Shown in pieces: positions 22,415-34,549 of a DNA stretch of 64,000 bases. Within the stretch, counting starts at the first letter, position 1; each line of letters starts with the position of its first letter. Source of the DNA: Arachis hypogaea (taxonomy: Eukaryota; Streptophyta; Magnoliopsida; Fabales; Fabaceae); the NCBI RefSeq assembly GCF_003086295.3, contig NC_092045.1:20877758-20941757 (forward strand), written 5' to 3'. The position numbers and the translations under genes were made by a program. Below the pieces are notes generated by a model that did not search any database, was not told the DNA's origin, and worked only from the letters and a program-made list of their open reading frames with translations.

Positions 22415-24914
22415 GACTAAGAAGAAATATAAATAGGAATTTTAAAAAATCTATTCATTAATACATATGTGTATATATATATATATTCTAAAGGCAAGAA
22501 ATTTATTCTTGTATGCGGATATTAGATATTAAAAACTTACTTAAATAGTATTCTAAAAAAAATAAAAAAAAATTATAATTATCTCTTTCAAATGATAATT
22601 TTTCTTCTTTTTTCTTTCCTAGCAAATATTAAAACTTAAAGCTTTCAAAGTAAAGTAGCTAGAAGCAAGAATTGAAGAAAATCTAAAACCTATTTCACAT
22701 GAAAAATTATCACCAACATATTCATGTTAGTTAAAGCAAGTTAATTAGTTGTCTAAATAATCAAACAACTGGTTTACAAAAGAACACTAAGACACACTAT
22801 CTGTTTTCAATTAATTCTTTTTAATCCTTGATTTATGGTTATTTGATTAGTAAGAATGTTAGCAAAATTGTGTGCAATATCAGAAGTATTTGATAAATGA
22901 AAACAAGCAAAGTAGCAGCAAATATAATAAATATAAAAATAGAGAAATTTAGCAATTGCCATTCTAGGTAACACGGCAATTCAGGTTGACGCCACAAACA
23001 ATTTCTCGTCATCATTATTATTAATTAATTGTTAATCTAACTTATTATTATTAGCCTTGAAAATTATTTTCATAAGATACAACAGTAACCAGTAGTACCC
23101 ACTGCACCTAACTAGTTTTCATAACCATTCTTGTTCTTTGAACTGCATTTTTGGGATTCAGTTATTAGACTTAGTTGATTCTCACATTAAGGGAACGAAA
23201 TTAAATAGAATGCACTTTAAAATTGACTCTAGAGATCAAAATAATAAGTTAATTATTTCATTTTTCTTTTTTCCTTTTTACAAAAAAATAAAAAATAAAA
23301 AAAGAGCCCAAAGCATATTTCTTTCCAATATATTCAGGTAGTTTAACCTTGAAAAGGCATAAATAATACATTAATAATGAGAGAAAGAAAAGGACTTCAC
23401 TGGCTGGCATTCTAGTAATATTTGCTTAGGCTGGCAGAAATATACCTTGATAAATTCCTGATAAAAAACAACCTCTGCTTCAAAATTAGGTGCTGTATTC
23501 CCAACTAATGGAAGCTTACTCTACAGAAAGAAAGGACCAAAAAAGAAGTACATTAACTTCTTGCATCAAGCAGACGGAGGAAAATAAGGCCAAAAAGGAC
23601 TTTCCATTTTATACTTTTATCATTTAAGTTAGTACAGTTAGCGAAGAAGACGAAGACCCTCACATAGATTATAGGCAGACTACACACTACCATCCTTGAT
23701 GCTCATAACCATAGGTGGAAGAATCAAGGCCATGCATATTGTTTCAAAGTATTTAAGCATTCAAATTGGAATTTAGGTCTGCTGTCCCAACTTGTTATCT
23801 CCTTCTCCCTCCAATTAAACCACAAAACATGTATCAATTTTGTTAACGTAGGTTAAAAAGAATTAAAATTAATTCATCCATTAATCTAAATGTCATAAAT
23901 ATATTGGTGGTACATGTATTGGCACATATTTGTAGTACAGCAGATCGGAATGTACTTTAGTATTACAAACATTTTGCAACTGAGTGCAGCAACTATATAT
24001 CAATAAATATGCTCGAAAAATGCAGCAAAGATAAACTCAACCATCAACAGACCTACAATAATCAATGCAGTCACCCACATGAACAAGATATTCTATATAT
24101 TAGAGTACTTGGTGGACATAAGTAACCTTTTATTGTAGTTTTACATATGTCATTTGAAAGCATTTAAGTTGCAGTGAGTTGTTAAAATCAGTTTGCAATT
24201 AAGTGCAACAGCAACAACTATAATCAATGTCAATTTTTGACTAGTTAATAAGCTCAAAAATTGCAGTAAAGATAAATTCAGCCATCATGAATGCAACTCA
24301 TGTTGAATTTGACACTGAAATCCGTAGATAATTCAGGATGTGAGTGAGGCTTGTGAAAAAGCTTTTTATATACAGTTTCTATGCAGAGAGTAGTTAGTAA
24401 ATTTCTTCTATAATAATTCAATCAATACAATTCTACAGAAAAAGAAATTTCTTTAGGAGTGAAAAGGGATACAAAGAGTTAAGAGCTTTATGTGGCTTGT
24501 GACGCACAAAAAGCTTATGCTTAGGCAGAAATAGAACAGAGTTAGGCTAATCCAAACAATATAACAGAAGCATATTACCTTATTAAGCTCAAAAGTGGAG
24601 TGTATAAATAATTTATATATTAACAGATTCTGCAGAAGTTATACTCTCAATCACAACAGGAGCAGAGGAAACTTGCTTTGGAGCTTAAATATGGGCTTCA
24701 GCTGTTGAAGGACTTAGAGGTTTCCAAACAAGATTATAAGGAAGAACACATCAAGTAATGCACTGGTACAAAGAGAAAAAGAGAATTTGTGGTAGGACTA
24801 TTTACAAAGAAAAGTGAGAAAAATCCAGAGACAAAATCCAGTCACAATTCAAGTAATGTGCTGGTACAATTACACTTCATTTTGTTTATATTACATACTA
24901 CTTTTCTAGCGTAA
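22415..24914. other. CACTA interior upstream of TNP2, non-coding
   Basis: AT-rich with no recognisable exon on either strand. Given the minus-strand gene order it should be 5' untranslated or intronic sequence of TNP2, later separated from its terminus (41981) by element C. Confidence 0.5.
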
Positions 24915-26447
24915 TGATGAGTCCATATTTTTCGATATATTTTGCCCTGATTTGAATGAATTCTAGTATATGAACTCACACTTAAGCACCAAAATAGCAT
25001 ACTTTTGTGTTTTGTCCCTAAAATGATCCTAAATGTGAAAACATGTAATTTTGTGCTTTAATAGAGCGATTTAATTCCACTTTTATTTCATTCAATGCGT
25101 GATATAGTTTGTGAGTGATTTCAGGCCTTGAAGGCAAGAATGGATGGCCAAAAGTGGAAGAAAGCATGTGCAAGGGAGAAAACATGAATAAAACAAGAAA
25201 AAGCATATACAGCGAAGTGTGCGTGCGCACAAGCACCTGTGTGTACACACAGATCAATTTTTAGCCGAATGTGCGGACGCACACATCTGTGCGTCCGCAC
25301 AGGTCCCAGCATGTGATTTTGGGGGCCCTTGGCTCATTTTTTGGAAGGCTGAATGGCTAAATTGGAGTGCTATATAAAGGAGACTTGAACTCTTATGATG
25401 GAAGAGGACTTAGATTTTATTTTTACATAGTTTTATATAGTAATTAGGAGTAGGAGTAGTGTAGAATAGAGAGCTCTCCTAGGGTTTATGTAGTTTTCAT
25501 GTAGCATTTTATAGCAAGCTTTTCTTTTGGGATTTGCTTCTTTAATTGTAAGTACTCTCAATTTCCCCTTTAATTAAAGCACTTTTACCTTCATCTCCTT
25601 TTGGTTCAAGTTACTTTATTTATATTGAAATTTTGTGTTTCTTGAAGTTTTGATCAATGAATTTTATGTTTTATGCCTCCTTTATGTTTGATTGCTTGTT
25701 TATATTTGGTTTTGTTGATAGTTGGTGATAGTTTTATTATTTTCCTTGCAATTCCTCATGTTTTACTCTTATGCACACAAGGTGTTTGTGAAAATGCCAA
25801 CTTTAGATTTTGAGTAGATTTTCACACCTTGACTTGTGGTTTGAGTTTCTAGGATACTAGAGTCATAATGTCCTACATTTAGTGGTAATTCTTGGGTAGT
25901 TAGTTGGCTCTTGTTTCTATTGACGCTAGCCTTTTATTTACTAGTTTGGTAAGTTGGCTAGGACTTATGGATTAAGGTCAATTATGCTTGCTTGACTTAC
26001 TCCTCGATGATTGTGGTTGACTAGGCGAGACCGACTCATGACAATTACCATAGTTGTGGTTATGGTAATGATAGGATTTCTTGGATCCTCACTCCCAAGT
26101 TAAGGTTCTTTTATTGCGTTTATAGCATTTTCACTAGTTTTGATCTTGTTACCTTTCTACTTGCATTAATACACAATTTTGGTTATCTCTTTGTTCTTTT
26201 ATTACTTAGTTCTTTAATTCTTCATTTCTTGCTTTTAAAATCCCCCCTTTTTCTCCTATCAACCGAAAGTGTATAACACTTCAATTCCATTCCTAGGGAG
26301 AACGACTCGAGGTCTAACTACTCTCGGTTTAATTAGAAATTCTAAACTTTGATTAGGCATTACTTGTTGGTTAAGAGCTATACTTGCAACGAGGTTATCT
26401 CTCTTTTGCCAAGAAGGAATTCTTAACCGACTGTTTTGCTCGCGTCA
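24915..26447 (+). repeat. 5' LTR of element C
   Basis: 1533 bp, starts TGATGAGTCCATATTTTTCG and ends GCTCGCGTCA. Near-identical over long stretches to 38682-40273. 25215-25310 holds paired GTGCG/CGCAC motifs shortly upstream of the TATA box at 25371. Confidence 0.92.
25371..25378 (+). promoter_or_regulatory. TATA box in element C 5' LTR
   Basis: TATATAAA, conserved at 39199 in the 3' LTR. It lies about 60 bp downstream of the CpG-palindrome cluster. Marks the likely U3 promoter. Confidence 0.6.
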
Positions 26448-26453
26448 AGTTTT

Positions 26454-26472
26454 TGGCGCTGTTGCCCGGGAA
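26454..26472 (+). other. Primer-binding site of element C
   Basis: TGGCGCTGTTGCCCGGGAA, seven bases after the LTR. It resembles the tRNA-Asp site seen in family A but differs at several positions. Confidence 0.65.
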
Positions 26473-26583
26473 CATGCAATCGGTATTATATCTTTTGGTT
26501 GACGTAAATATGTTAATAGTGTAAATATCACTTTTTGGTTTTTTGTTTGCTTTTGTTAGTGGATTTTTGTTTATGTTTTCTTG

Positions 26584-27636
26584 ATGACTTTTTCACACCA
26601 TCACCACAATGCACCCCAATGGAACCCAAACACTTACCTTTCTAGTCATCTATCTTACACACCATCACCTCACTACATACAAAACCCTTACCCTCATGAG
26701 TTTGATTGTCAACATTCATCACCTCAATCTTCATCTTCATATATGGATCAAGCCACACAAGAAGTACTTTTTATGCTCATTCAAGAAGAACAAGAGTTCC
26801 GGAAGAAGCGAGAGCAAGTTATGTCTACCTTAGCAAAAGTTTTGGATCATTTAGCTTCATTGCATTCACGCCACAAGCAAGTTCTAGTGGATGAATGTGT
26901 GGGACCAAGTGAAAAGTGTGGAGTGAGTGAAGAATTGTAAAATCAAGTAGAAGATGGCAAGTCACAACATGAAGCACAAAAGGAGATAAGTGAAGAATGG
27001 GTAGGAATTGATCAAGAGGATTCCGTCATTCAAGATTTTTTGTCCAACTTGGGTAATTCCTTCTATGACCTTCATAAATCTCCATTATTGGAATTGGAAG
27101 GAGATGTTAATGCAGACTTCATGCAACCTTCAATTTTTTACTTGAGTGAAGATGAAGAAGATTCAAAGGAGGTTGAGGAAGATTCTATTCACCAAGAGGT
27201 GAAGATAGTTGTGCAAGAACGAATTGAGCGAGTGAAGACTTCTCCAACAAGATTTCTAGCCACACATCAATATGCCATTTTAGAAACGGATGGTCAACTT
27301 CAACCCTTTCTTGGAGTAGTGGATGATGGAGAAAAGAATGTTAATTGGCAACGGGATGGAAAGTTCATCAAAAGGGCCGACTTAACATTTGGAACTCAAT
27401 TTTGGTGCAAGAGTCAATTTAGTGGATTCCGGGGAGTGCACAAGCATATCAATGGTGATAAAGGAACTCAATTATGGGATCCGAGCATTGGTTTTACGAG
27501 TCGAAACTTAAGGATCTTACTTGCTAGCTTGATGTCTCTCAAAGGTTTGATGCGATTCATTTGGAACCCCGGAGGTCTAATCAAGAGCAAACTTGGTTGG
27601 AGATTCAAGGAGGAGTGGAAGCATAAGCCACTCTAA
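26584..27636 (+). pseudogene. Orphan ORF1 of element C, unknown function, one internal stop
   Basis: About 350 codons starting 'MTFSHHHHNAPQWNP', at the position where gag normally begins. One in-frame TAA at 26938-26940 interrupts it. N-terminal part: His/Ser/Pro/Tyr-rich, then a charged helix ('EEQEFRKKREQVMSTLAKVLDHL'). Middle: acidic ('LSEDEEDSKEVEED'). C-terminal part: a Trp-rich block with 'AILETDGQLQPFLG', 'WCKSQFSGFRG', 'GTQLWDPSIG' and 'FIWNPGG'. The C-terminal block is clearly related to the ORF at 33520-34527 in element B ('LLETDGQLRVLCG', 'SSIWDPGIY', 'YLVWDPEG'). There is no zinc knuckle and no gag, protease or polymerase motif that I recognise. A structural or RNA-binding role is a guess from position only. 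Confidence 0.7.
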
Positions 27637-27685
27637 CAAGGATCTCCTCACCAAGTCCAACTTAGGACTATAAACCAAAGTTCTA

Positions 27686-27703
27686 GGTGGGAGACACCCC
27701 AAC
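27686..27703 (+). other. Conserved hairpin downstream of ORF1 (element C)
   Basis: GGTGGG-AGACAC-CCCAAC can form an imperfect 6-bp stem. The element B equivalent at 33399-33416 (minus) is a perfect stem, GGTGGG-AGACAA-CCCACC. Located about 50-100 nt past the ORF1 stop in both. Confidence 0.45.
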
Positions 27704-27904
27704 ATGGTAATATCCTTCTTTCTTTCTTTTACCTTTTTGTCTCATGAATAAGTGGCTATATTGCTTGGTTGGTTAGATTTATTTTGATGTTTGTTGCGTA
27801 ATTTTGGTGAAATAATGTGTCTTTGGGAGTTTTGTGTTGCTTTGGGACTTGAAAACCTGTTTTGGATGTCAAAATTGATGCCTTGGAGGCATAATTTTTG
27901 TTGC

Positions 27905-28385
27905 AGGAATAGAGACCTGTGCGTGTGCACAGTCTTGTGCGTCCGCACAAGTCCCCTGTTTTTCAGTTCCCGTGCGAACGCACAGCTACATGCGCACGCA
28001 CACCCTTAAACACCTCCTCTGTTCCCAGCATGCGCACAGCTTGTGCGTGGGAACACCACCTTTTCATTCCTATGCGTCCGCACACCACGCGTGCGTCCGC
28101 ACACGACCCTATGTTAAAAAAAACCCTTTTTGTGCGTGCGCATAGCACTGAGCGTACGCACAACCTTGAACACCTCTCCTGCCCACAGCGCACGCACAGG
28201 CTGTGCGTGGGCACCCATTCCCCTCTCATCTTCTGTGCGAGCACACACCCCCTTGTGCGCCCACACAGGTCGTGTTACACCTTCTGCTCGCAGCGCCTGC
28301 ATGACGCTGTGCAAGCGCACAACCCCTCCTTTCTCCCTGTGTGCATTCGCACACGTCCCTGTGCATCCGCACAGGTCCTTTTCGA
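27905..28385. repeat. Cluster of GTGCG/CGCAC inverted-repeat motifs (element C)
   Basis: More than twenty short elements of the type GTGCGTCCGCAC or GTGCGTGCGCAC, spaced 10-40 bp apart, many perfectly palindromic. The same motif is in both C LTRs. Open frames across it on all strands are consequences of the repeats. Confidence 0.85.
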
Positions 28386-28444
28386 TTGTTAATTTGAAAA
28401 GGGGAAAGCACGCGCTCCATTTACCAAAACCTTTCCACACTCCT

Positions 28445-29474
28445 CTCGTCCCTGCGTCTCTCTCTGCACACCACCACTCAACTCTCTCACCACCGTGCCG
28501 CCGTTGTCTCTCTCTCTCTCGCTCTTTCTCTCTCTCTTCCCTCTCTCTTACATTTCTCCCTCCTCTCTTTCCTCCCTGTCTCTACCACACAGCCACCAGC
28601 ACCCAACCCTAGGCCGCGCCTCACTGTTCCGGCGAGCGCACACCAGCACCGGCTGACCCCTGTGCCGCTGCACCCTTATCTCGCTCAACCTTCCCTCATT
28701 TTTCTCTCTCTCTTTTTCTACATTACAGGTTCCAATTCCTTCCCTATGACATATTCTTTACTGCTTTTGCTTCATTTTCTTTGTTTACTGCTTTTTAATT
28801 TCTGTTTTAATAATTTGGTGGTTATAGGCTAGACGACTTCTAGTTTGTGGATTGAATGTTGTTGATTGGTTGACTGAGTGATGTTGCTGTGCTTGATTTG
28901 AATGTTGCTGCTCTTGACTGAACTATAGATGCTGCCATTGTTAAACTGTGATTGATGGCTGAGAATATTGGACACTTTCTACTTGTCATAATGCCTGAAT
29001 GGATTTTTGAACCAACTTTTGTGTCTAATCAACATTGATTTTGCATTTTCCTCCATTTTTGCATTATTGCTTCATAATTGTGCAATTTCCTGCTGAACTA
29101 TGTAAATGCTACCTGAGATTATGTAGTTATGCACTCTGTATCTTGCTAAAACATCAAACTGAACTTCACATTACCTATGCAATTATCTTCTTTCACGTCA
29201 ATTATTGATGTGCATAGCATTCTCAGCCTACCAACTATATACTTCATTGTTGATTTTGTTCTCGAGACCAAATTGGATTGAATTTGATAGTATTGATTAT
29301 TCTATTTGGTACCTTTAAGTGCATAGCATGCTGATTCACTGCATTATATGTTGACTGCCCATTCCTTTTTGCTCACACACCAAACTAGCATTAAACTTCC
29401 AATTTTGAAATTTGTTTGGTGCTTTTTGCAGCAGTACATATAGTGGTTGTTTTATGAATTGATCAAATGCTATT
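28445..29474. other. Element C interior: pyrimidine-rich tract then non-coding DNA
   Basis: 28450-28580 is rich in CT dinucleotides (TCTCTCTC runs). 28600-29474 is T-rich with no recognisable ORF. It ends abruptly at 29475, where truncated element B begins. Confidence 0.5.
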
Positions 29475-30641
29475 CATAAAATAAACTCTTGGCAAGATAT
29501 GAAAATTCGGAAGTCCTATCCTAGTTACTCCTATGAGAATGGAAGTTAATCCCACTTAGTTAACCTTTGCATAAGCAAGGAAAAGTCAAGTGAACTAATT
29601 GGTTAGATTTTCCAAGTCCTAGCCAACTCCTAAGGAAAGACTAGAGTTAGTGAAATTCCAGTTAATTAGCCGACATAACAATCAATCATGAATAGTTGAT
29701 AACTCAACAGCTTCCAGTTAATCAATTAAAGCCAATAATATAAAAAGCTAAATATGAATCTTAGATCTGAAATACCTCAAATAACATACATTCAAAGCAA
29801 TAAAATATAACATGGACAATATTCATAAGCCGAATGGGCAACATAAATCAAATACAAATAAAAACATTAAAGTATCTCAAAGTAGAAGAGAAGTCAAAAT
29901 AAAGGAAATTTGAACCTGATATGAAGATGAGATAAATCCTTAATTTCTAAAAATCCTAATCCTAAATTCCTAAGAGAGAGGAGACAACCTCTCTCTCTAA
30001 AAACTAACTCTAAAACTATGAAAAGTGAATTATGAAAGCATGATTATGAATGAATGGATTTCCCCACTTTATAGCCTCTAATCTGTGTTTTCTGGGCCGC
30101 AAACTGGGTCGAAAACAACCCAAAAATCGCTGGAGAAGAAATCTGCCACGCTGATTTTCGTCACTACAACACGTCCGCGTAGATCACGTGTTCGCATCGC
30201 CTAGCGGTATGGCCACTATGACAAATTATATATCAAATCGAAGCCCCGGACGTTAGCTTTCCAACTCAAGTAGAACTGCATCATTTGGATCTTTGTAGCT
30301 CAAGTTATGATCATTTTAGTGCGAGAGGGTCAGGCTGACAGCTTTGCAGTTCCTTCAACTTCTTGTATTCCTTCCACTTTTGCATGTTTCCTTTCCATCC
30401 TTTAAGCCATTCCTGCCCTGTAATTCCTAAAATCACTTAACACACATATCAAGGCATCTAATGGTAATAAGAGAGGATTAAATAAAAGGAAATAAAAGCC
30501 AGAGAAGCATGTTTTCAATCATAGCACAGAATCAGGAAGGAAAATATAAAACATGCAAATCATATGAATAAGTGGGTAAAGAGTTGATAAAAACCACTCA
30601 ATTGAGCACAAGATAGACCATAAAATAGTGGTTTATCAACC
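29475..30641 (-). repeat. 3' LTR of element B, truncated
   Basis: Homologous to 34815-35983. On the minus strand it starts TGATAAACCACTATTTTATG at 30641, preceded by the purine-rich tract TGTGGGGAGGT. The terminal part equivalent to 34550-34815 is missing at 29475. A TATAAAG box lies at 30067-30074 (minus). Confidence 0.88.
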
Positions 30642-30658
30642 TCCCCACAGTCAAACAT

Positions 30659-30676
30659 TATCATGTCCTCATGCTA
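30659..30676 (-). other. AGGA-loop hairpin before the element B polypurine tract
   Basis: Minus strand: TAGCATG-AGGA-CATGATA, a 7-bp stem with one mismatch, ending 17 nt before the 3' LTR. Same layout as 38644-38661 and 48628-48647. Confidence 0.6.
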
Positions 30677-33398
30677 AGCTCAAGAGAAGCTATAAAGGAG
30701 TGAAGAGGAATGATAGAATGTATGAAATGCAACCTATCTATATGAATGCAACTACATGCAAAGATGATTCTACCTACTTGGTGAAAAAGTAATTAAATCT
30801 TTCAAGAACAAATATGAACTGGATTTCACCAATTCAAATCACAAAATACAATACAAATAACTTGGAAGAAGAAGATAGCTCATGAAAGCAGGGAACATAA
30901 AATTTAAGCACTGAACCCTTACTGGTAGTGTATATCATTCTAACTCTCAAGTGTCTAGGGTCAATTCTCTCAATCCTCTACTAATCTTGCTTTCTATAGC
31001 TTGCTCTTCATCTAACAATCAACAAAAACTTAATGCACCAATACACAAATCAAGAGGTCTTTTAAGGGTTGTAATGGGGTTAGGGTCAAGGTAGGATTGT
31101 ATTTGGCCAAGTAGATTAAAATCTGAATCCTTAATTAACATAAACTTTTCACCTAACTTAAGACAATCCATTTAATTAAAATGAAAAATCTAACTTCCCA
31201 TTAACTGTGCTTTCCACATGTTCATGCATCCTAAAATTGAGTTTAGTACATATGCATTGATACCAACACTTACTTTGGGGCATTTTGTCCCCTTTTATTA
31301 ATTGCTCTTTTCTCTTTTCTTTTTCACTTTTTTATTTTTTATTTTTTTTCTTTTTCTTTTTATTTTTCTCAATGCATATGATTAAAGTATTGAATGCAAT
31401 AATATGTGCTCAACTATTATTTTGCACATTTTCACTAAAATATACAACACCCAATTATTCAAACCAAATATTTTCAAACCCAACTTCCCCACACTTAAAT
31501 CATGAGTACTTTTACTAGTCTAAGCTAACCAAGAATTCAAATTAAGGATATTATTATTTTCTGCTTAGAGTTAGTAATGAGCTAAAGTAAAGAACAAATG
31601 GGTATATTAGGCTCAAATTGGTTTGCAAAGGATAATGAAAGGGTAAGGCCATATGGGTATGTAAGCTTAGTGAAACAAGGGCCTCAATCATATCAGTGCA
31701 TGCATACATTAAACAATGGAAATATAGAATTAAGCAAGACAAATATCACAATTTTAGAGAGAAAAAAACACACCAAAAATAAAATATTGGTTGATAGAAT
31801 GCAACCAATCAAATAGGCTCAAAATCTCACTGGTTTTGTGTGTTCGAGCTCTAAACTATGTTCCAGAATAATATTTCTTCAAACAAGTTTTTCAAAAAGT
31901 TTTATTCAAAAAGTTTTATTCAAATTAGTGAAATACTATAAAAATTTCTTGAAAAAGAAAATATTACTTTAACCAAGTGGTAAAATATGCACAAAAAAAA
32001 CATGCAATTAAACATGCAAATGCAACAATGAAAAACAAAAATTGGTGTTGAGAAGGGACTAACTAACCCGTGGAGATTGGTATCGACCTCCCCACACTTA
32101 AAGGTTGCACCGTCCTCGGTGCATGCTGAGATGTGCAGGTGGACGGGCGGTTCCAACTAGCGCCTTTCTCCAAAGATCGTGCAGATGGACTTGTCTGTCT
32201 CCCCATGTAAACGTCTTCCAGTTCCCTTCTGGGTGGCCATCCTGAAAGAAAAAGGGAAGAAAAGTAACCCAGGAATAAAGATAAGAAAATAAATAAAGTA
32301 TGGGTGGGTTAATGCCAATTGATAATGGTCTCATTTACATGGAAGCTTCAACATGTAAGTGATAAAACAGTAGAAGCACATGACAAATCAAGAGTGCAAA
32401 AATTTGCAATATAGGGGAAGAGTGTGGGTAATGAAAGACAATATAAATTTATGTCAATGCAAAATTAATACAAGTATCATAAAAGATTAACATTGATTTA
32501 AATAATATTACCCAACAGTGTAAAACAAGTCACTAAGCACCAAGATAATACCAGAAAAGACACAACAGTTGAATATGAACAAGTAACACCGATGGAAAAA
32601 TAATAAATTTAGAAAAGAAAAGAAAAATACGCACAAAATTAAAATGCAATGAATGAAATATGCAAATAAATTAAGAAAAATAGAATGAAGGTGAAAAAGA
32701 ATGAGAAGTGAAAGAAATAAAGTAAGAAAGAAAGAGGAAAAGATAGAAAAAATTAGGATTAGAAAAGAAAAGATAAGATAATTGGCACTGATCTGGATTA
32801 GCTGTGCGTCGCATGTGACGCGGACGCATGAGTGACACGGTCGCGTGGTGCGCGATAAGGTCAGGTCACGCGATCGCGTGACCTGATTTGTGCGATTGGC
32901 GCGAGGGCAGCCTCGCGGTCACGCAACTCTCTGTTTGAAACTCTTTTTTCCAATTTTTAGGGTGACGCATCCGCGTGGTAGGGCTTGTGCTTCTAGCACA
33001 AGTTCAGCCATGTTCCAGCCCAACATTCTGCCAAGCACCCCGTTTTACGTCGATTTTGCGTCACGCGTTCGCGTGGGTGACGCGGACGCGTGGAAGGCAT
33101 TTTTCCGCATGACACGGACGCGTCATCGACGCGGTCGTGTGGATCAAGCTGTGCTAAAGGCACGCCTCCAGCCACGCTTTCGCGTGACTCTCTGTTCACT
33201 TTTCTTTTCTCCCTAATGCACCTGCGATGCGGACGCGTCAGCGACGTTGTCGCATCGCGTGTGAATATTTTTATTTTTATTTTTTTATGCAATATGCAGA
33301 ATGCAATGCTTAATATGAATGCTATGCATGATTCCAGGTTCAATAAAAATTCAAAAACAGACTAAAATTTAAACTGAAAAAAAGGACGATCATACCAT
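30677..33398 (-). other. Non-coding interior of element B with CpG-palindrome cluster
   Basis: No pol or other ORF recognised. 31290-31370 is T-rich. 32808-33265 contains a dense set of CACGCG/CGCGTG and GACGCGGACGCGT motifs, many inverted, like those in the family B LTRs. The ORFs on both strands across it are repeat by-products. Confidence 0.6.
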
Positions 33399-33519
33399 GG
33401 TGGGTTGTCTCCCACCTAGCACTTTTAGTTAAAGTCCTTAAGTTGGACATTTGGCGAGCTCCTTGTCATGGTGGCTTATGCTTGTACTGATTCAGGAATC
33501 TCCACCAGTGTTTGGAATG

Positions 33520-34527
33520 TCAGCATCCTTCAGGGTCCCAAACAAGGTACGTAAAGCCCTTAGGTGAGTTCAAGAAGGCCTTAAGGCTCCCAGAGTGTTG
33601 AATGTCGGAATAGATTCCAGGATCCCAAATGCTACTTTTACACCCATCTTTGTCTTGATCTGCATTTTTCCAGCCGGGTGGTGAGTAGTCTGAATTCTCA
33701 CTGCAGTGACCAAACAGCTTCCGAGATCCTTTCAATTGATCATGATTCCAATCCGTGCACTTCGAGTTGAAGCGTGGAACTTCATTGAATCTTGCATACC
33801 ATCTCTGAGTGCGAGTCATTTCCCTTTTACTCTTAAAGCCGCAGAGAACTCTAAGCTGGCCATCTGTTTCAAGTAAACCGTATTCAAGTTGAAAAATAAA
33901 GATAAGAGTCAAGGATTTTACCCACTTGAAGTCTGTGTTGGTTGGTAGTGGCCTTGGGATCAGTGTTTTTAGTGGTTCTGCAAGCTCTACTCCCTTGTGT
34001 TCTTCAGTGAATTCCTCCACTTCTCTGCAAACCTTTTCCATTCCAGCCATGTCCTGGTCAAAGTCTTCCATATCTTCCTCATCACTTGAGTCATAATTAG
34101 GAGGTTGAGAAAAGTCGACCTCTGCATCATCTTCATATTCACTTAGGGAAGATTCTTCTGTCTCAAAGAATTCACTTGCAGATGCAAGTTCATTACTAAG
34201 AGAACTTGACTCGTGATCATCGTCATTAAGGAAACTTGCTTCTTAGGTTATTCCATCCAGTTCTTCATAAGATATCTGCATTGGAGGCTGTGCACTATCC
34301 TCCTTAGCATCAATTGTAGCGTTCTTGATGGAATTCTCCATAACTCTAGATTCAGGTGGCGGTTCGGCATCTTCTAAATCTTCAACCAACTCTTCTTCTT
34401 CTACAATGACAGCTTCCTCTATTTGTTCCAGTACGAAGGTATGCTCTATGCTGTCCACTGGAGTTTCTTGTGTCTTCTCCACAATACATTCTTCATTAGA
34501 TTCTCCACATAAAGCACACGTTTGCAA
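33520..34527 (-). pseudogene. Orphan ORF1 of element B, unknown function, one internal stop
   Basis: Starts 'MQTCALCGESNEECIVEK' at 34527, immediately after the primer site, and runs in one frame to 33520 with a single TAA after 'ELDGIT' (near 34243). The N-terminal half is strongly acidic (Glu/Asp/Ser-rich). The C-terminal half has 'GLLETDGQLRVLCGF', 'TQRWYARFNEVPRF', 'KSSIWDPGIYSDIQ' and 'FTYLVWDPEG'. It is related to the element C ORF at 26584-27636 in order and motifs, though diverged. No gag zinc knuckle or enzyme motif seen. The two elements may share a structural protein, or a protein recognised by a helper element; this is inference. Confidence 0.7.
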
Positions 34528-34530
34528 TTT

Positions 34531-34546
34531 CCCGGCAGCAGCGCCA
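34531..34546 (-). other. Primer-binding site of element B
   Basis: TGGCGCTGCTGCCGGG on the minus strand, three bases from the LTR. A variant of the tRNA-Asp site. Confidence 0.6.
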
Positions 34547-34549
34547 TTT

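Noticed and set aside
27742..28612. Many overlapping Cys/His/Arg-rich open frames
   Set aside because: They arise from palindromic GTGCG/CGCAC repeats, which read open on both strands; not zinc-finger genes.
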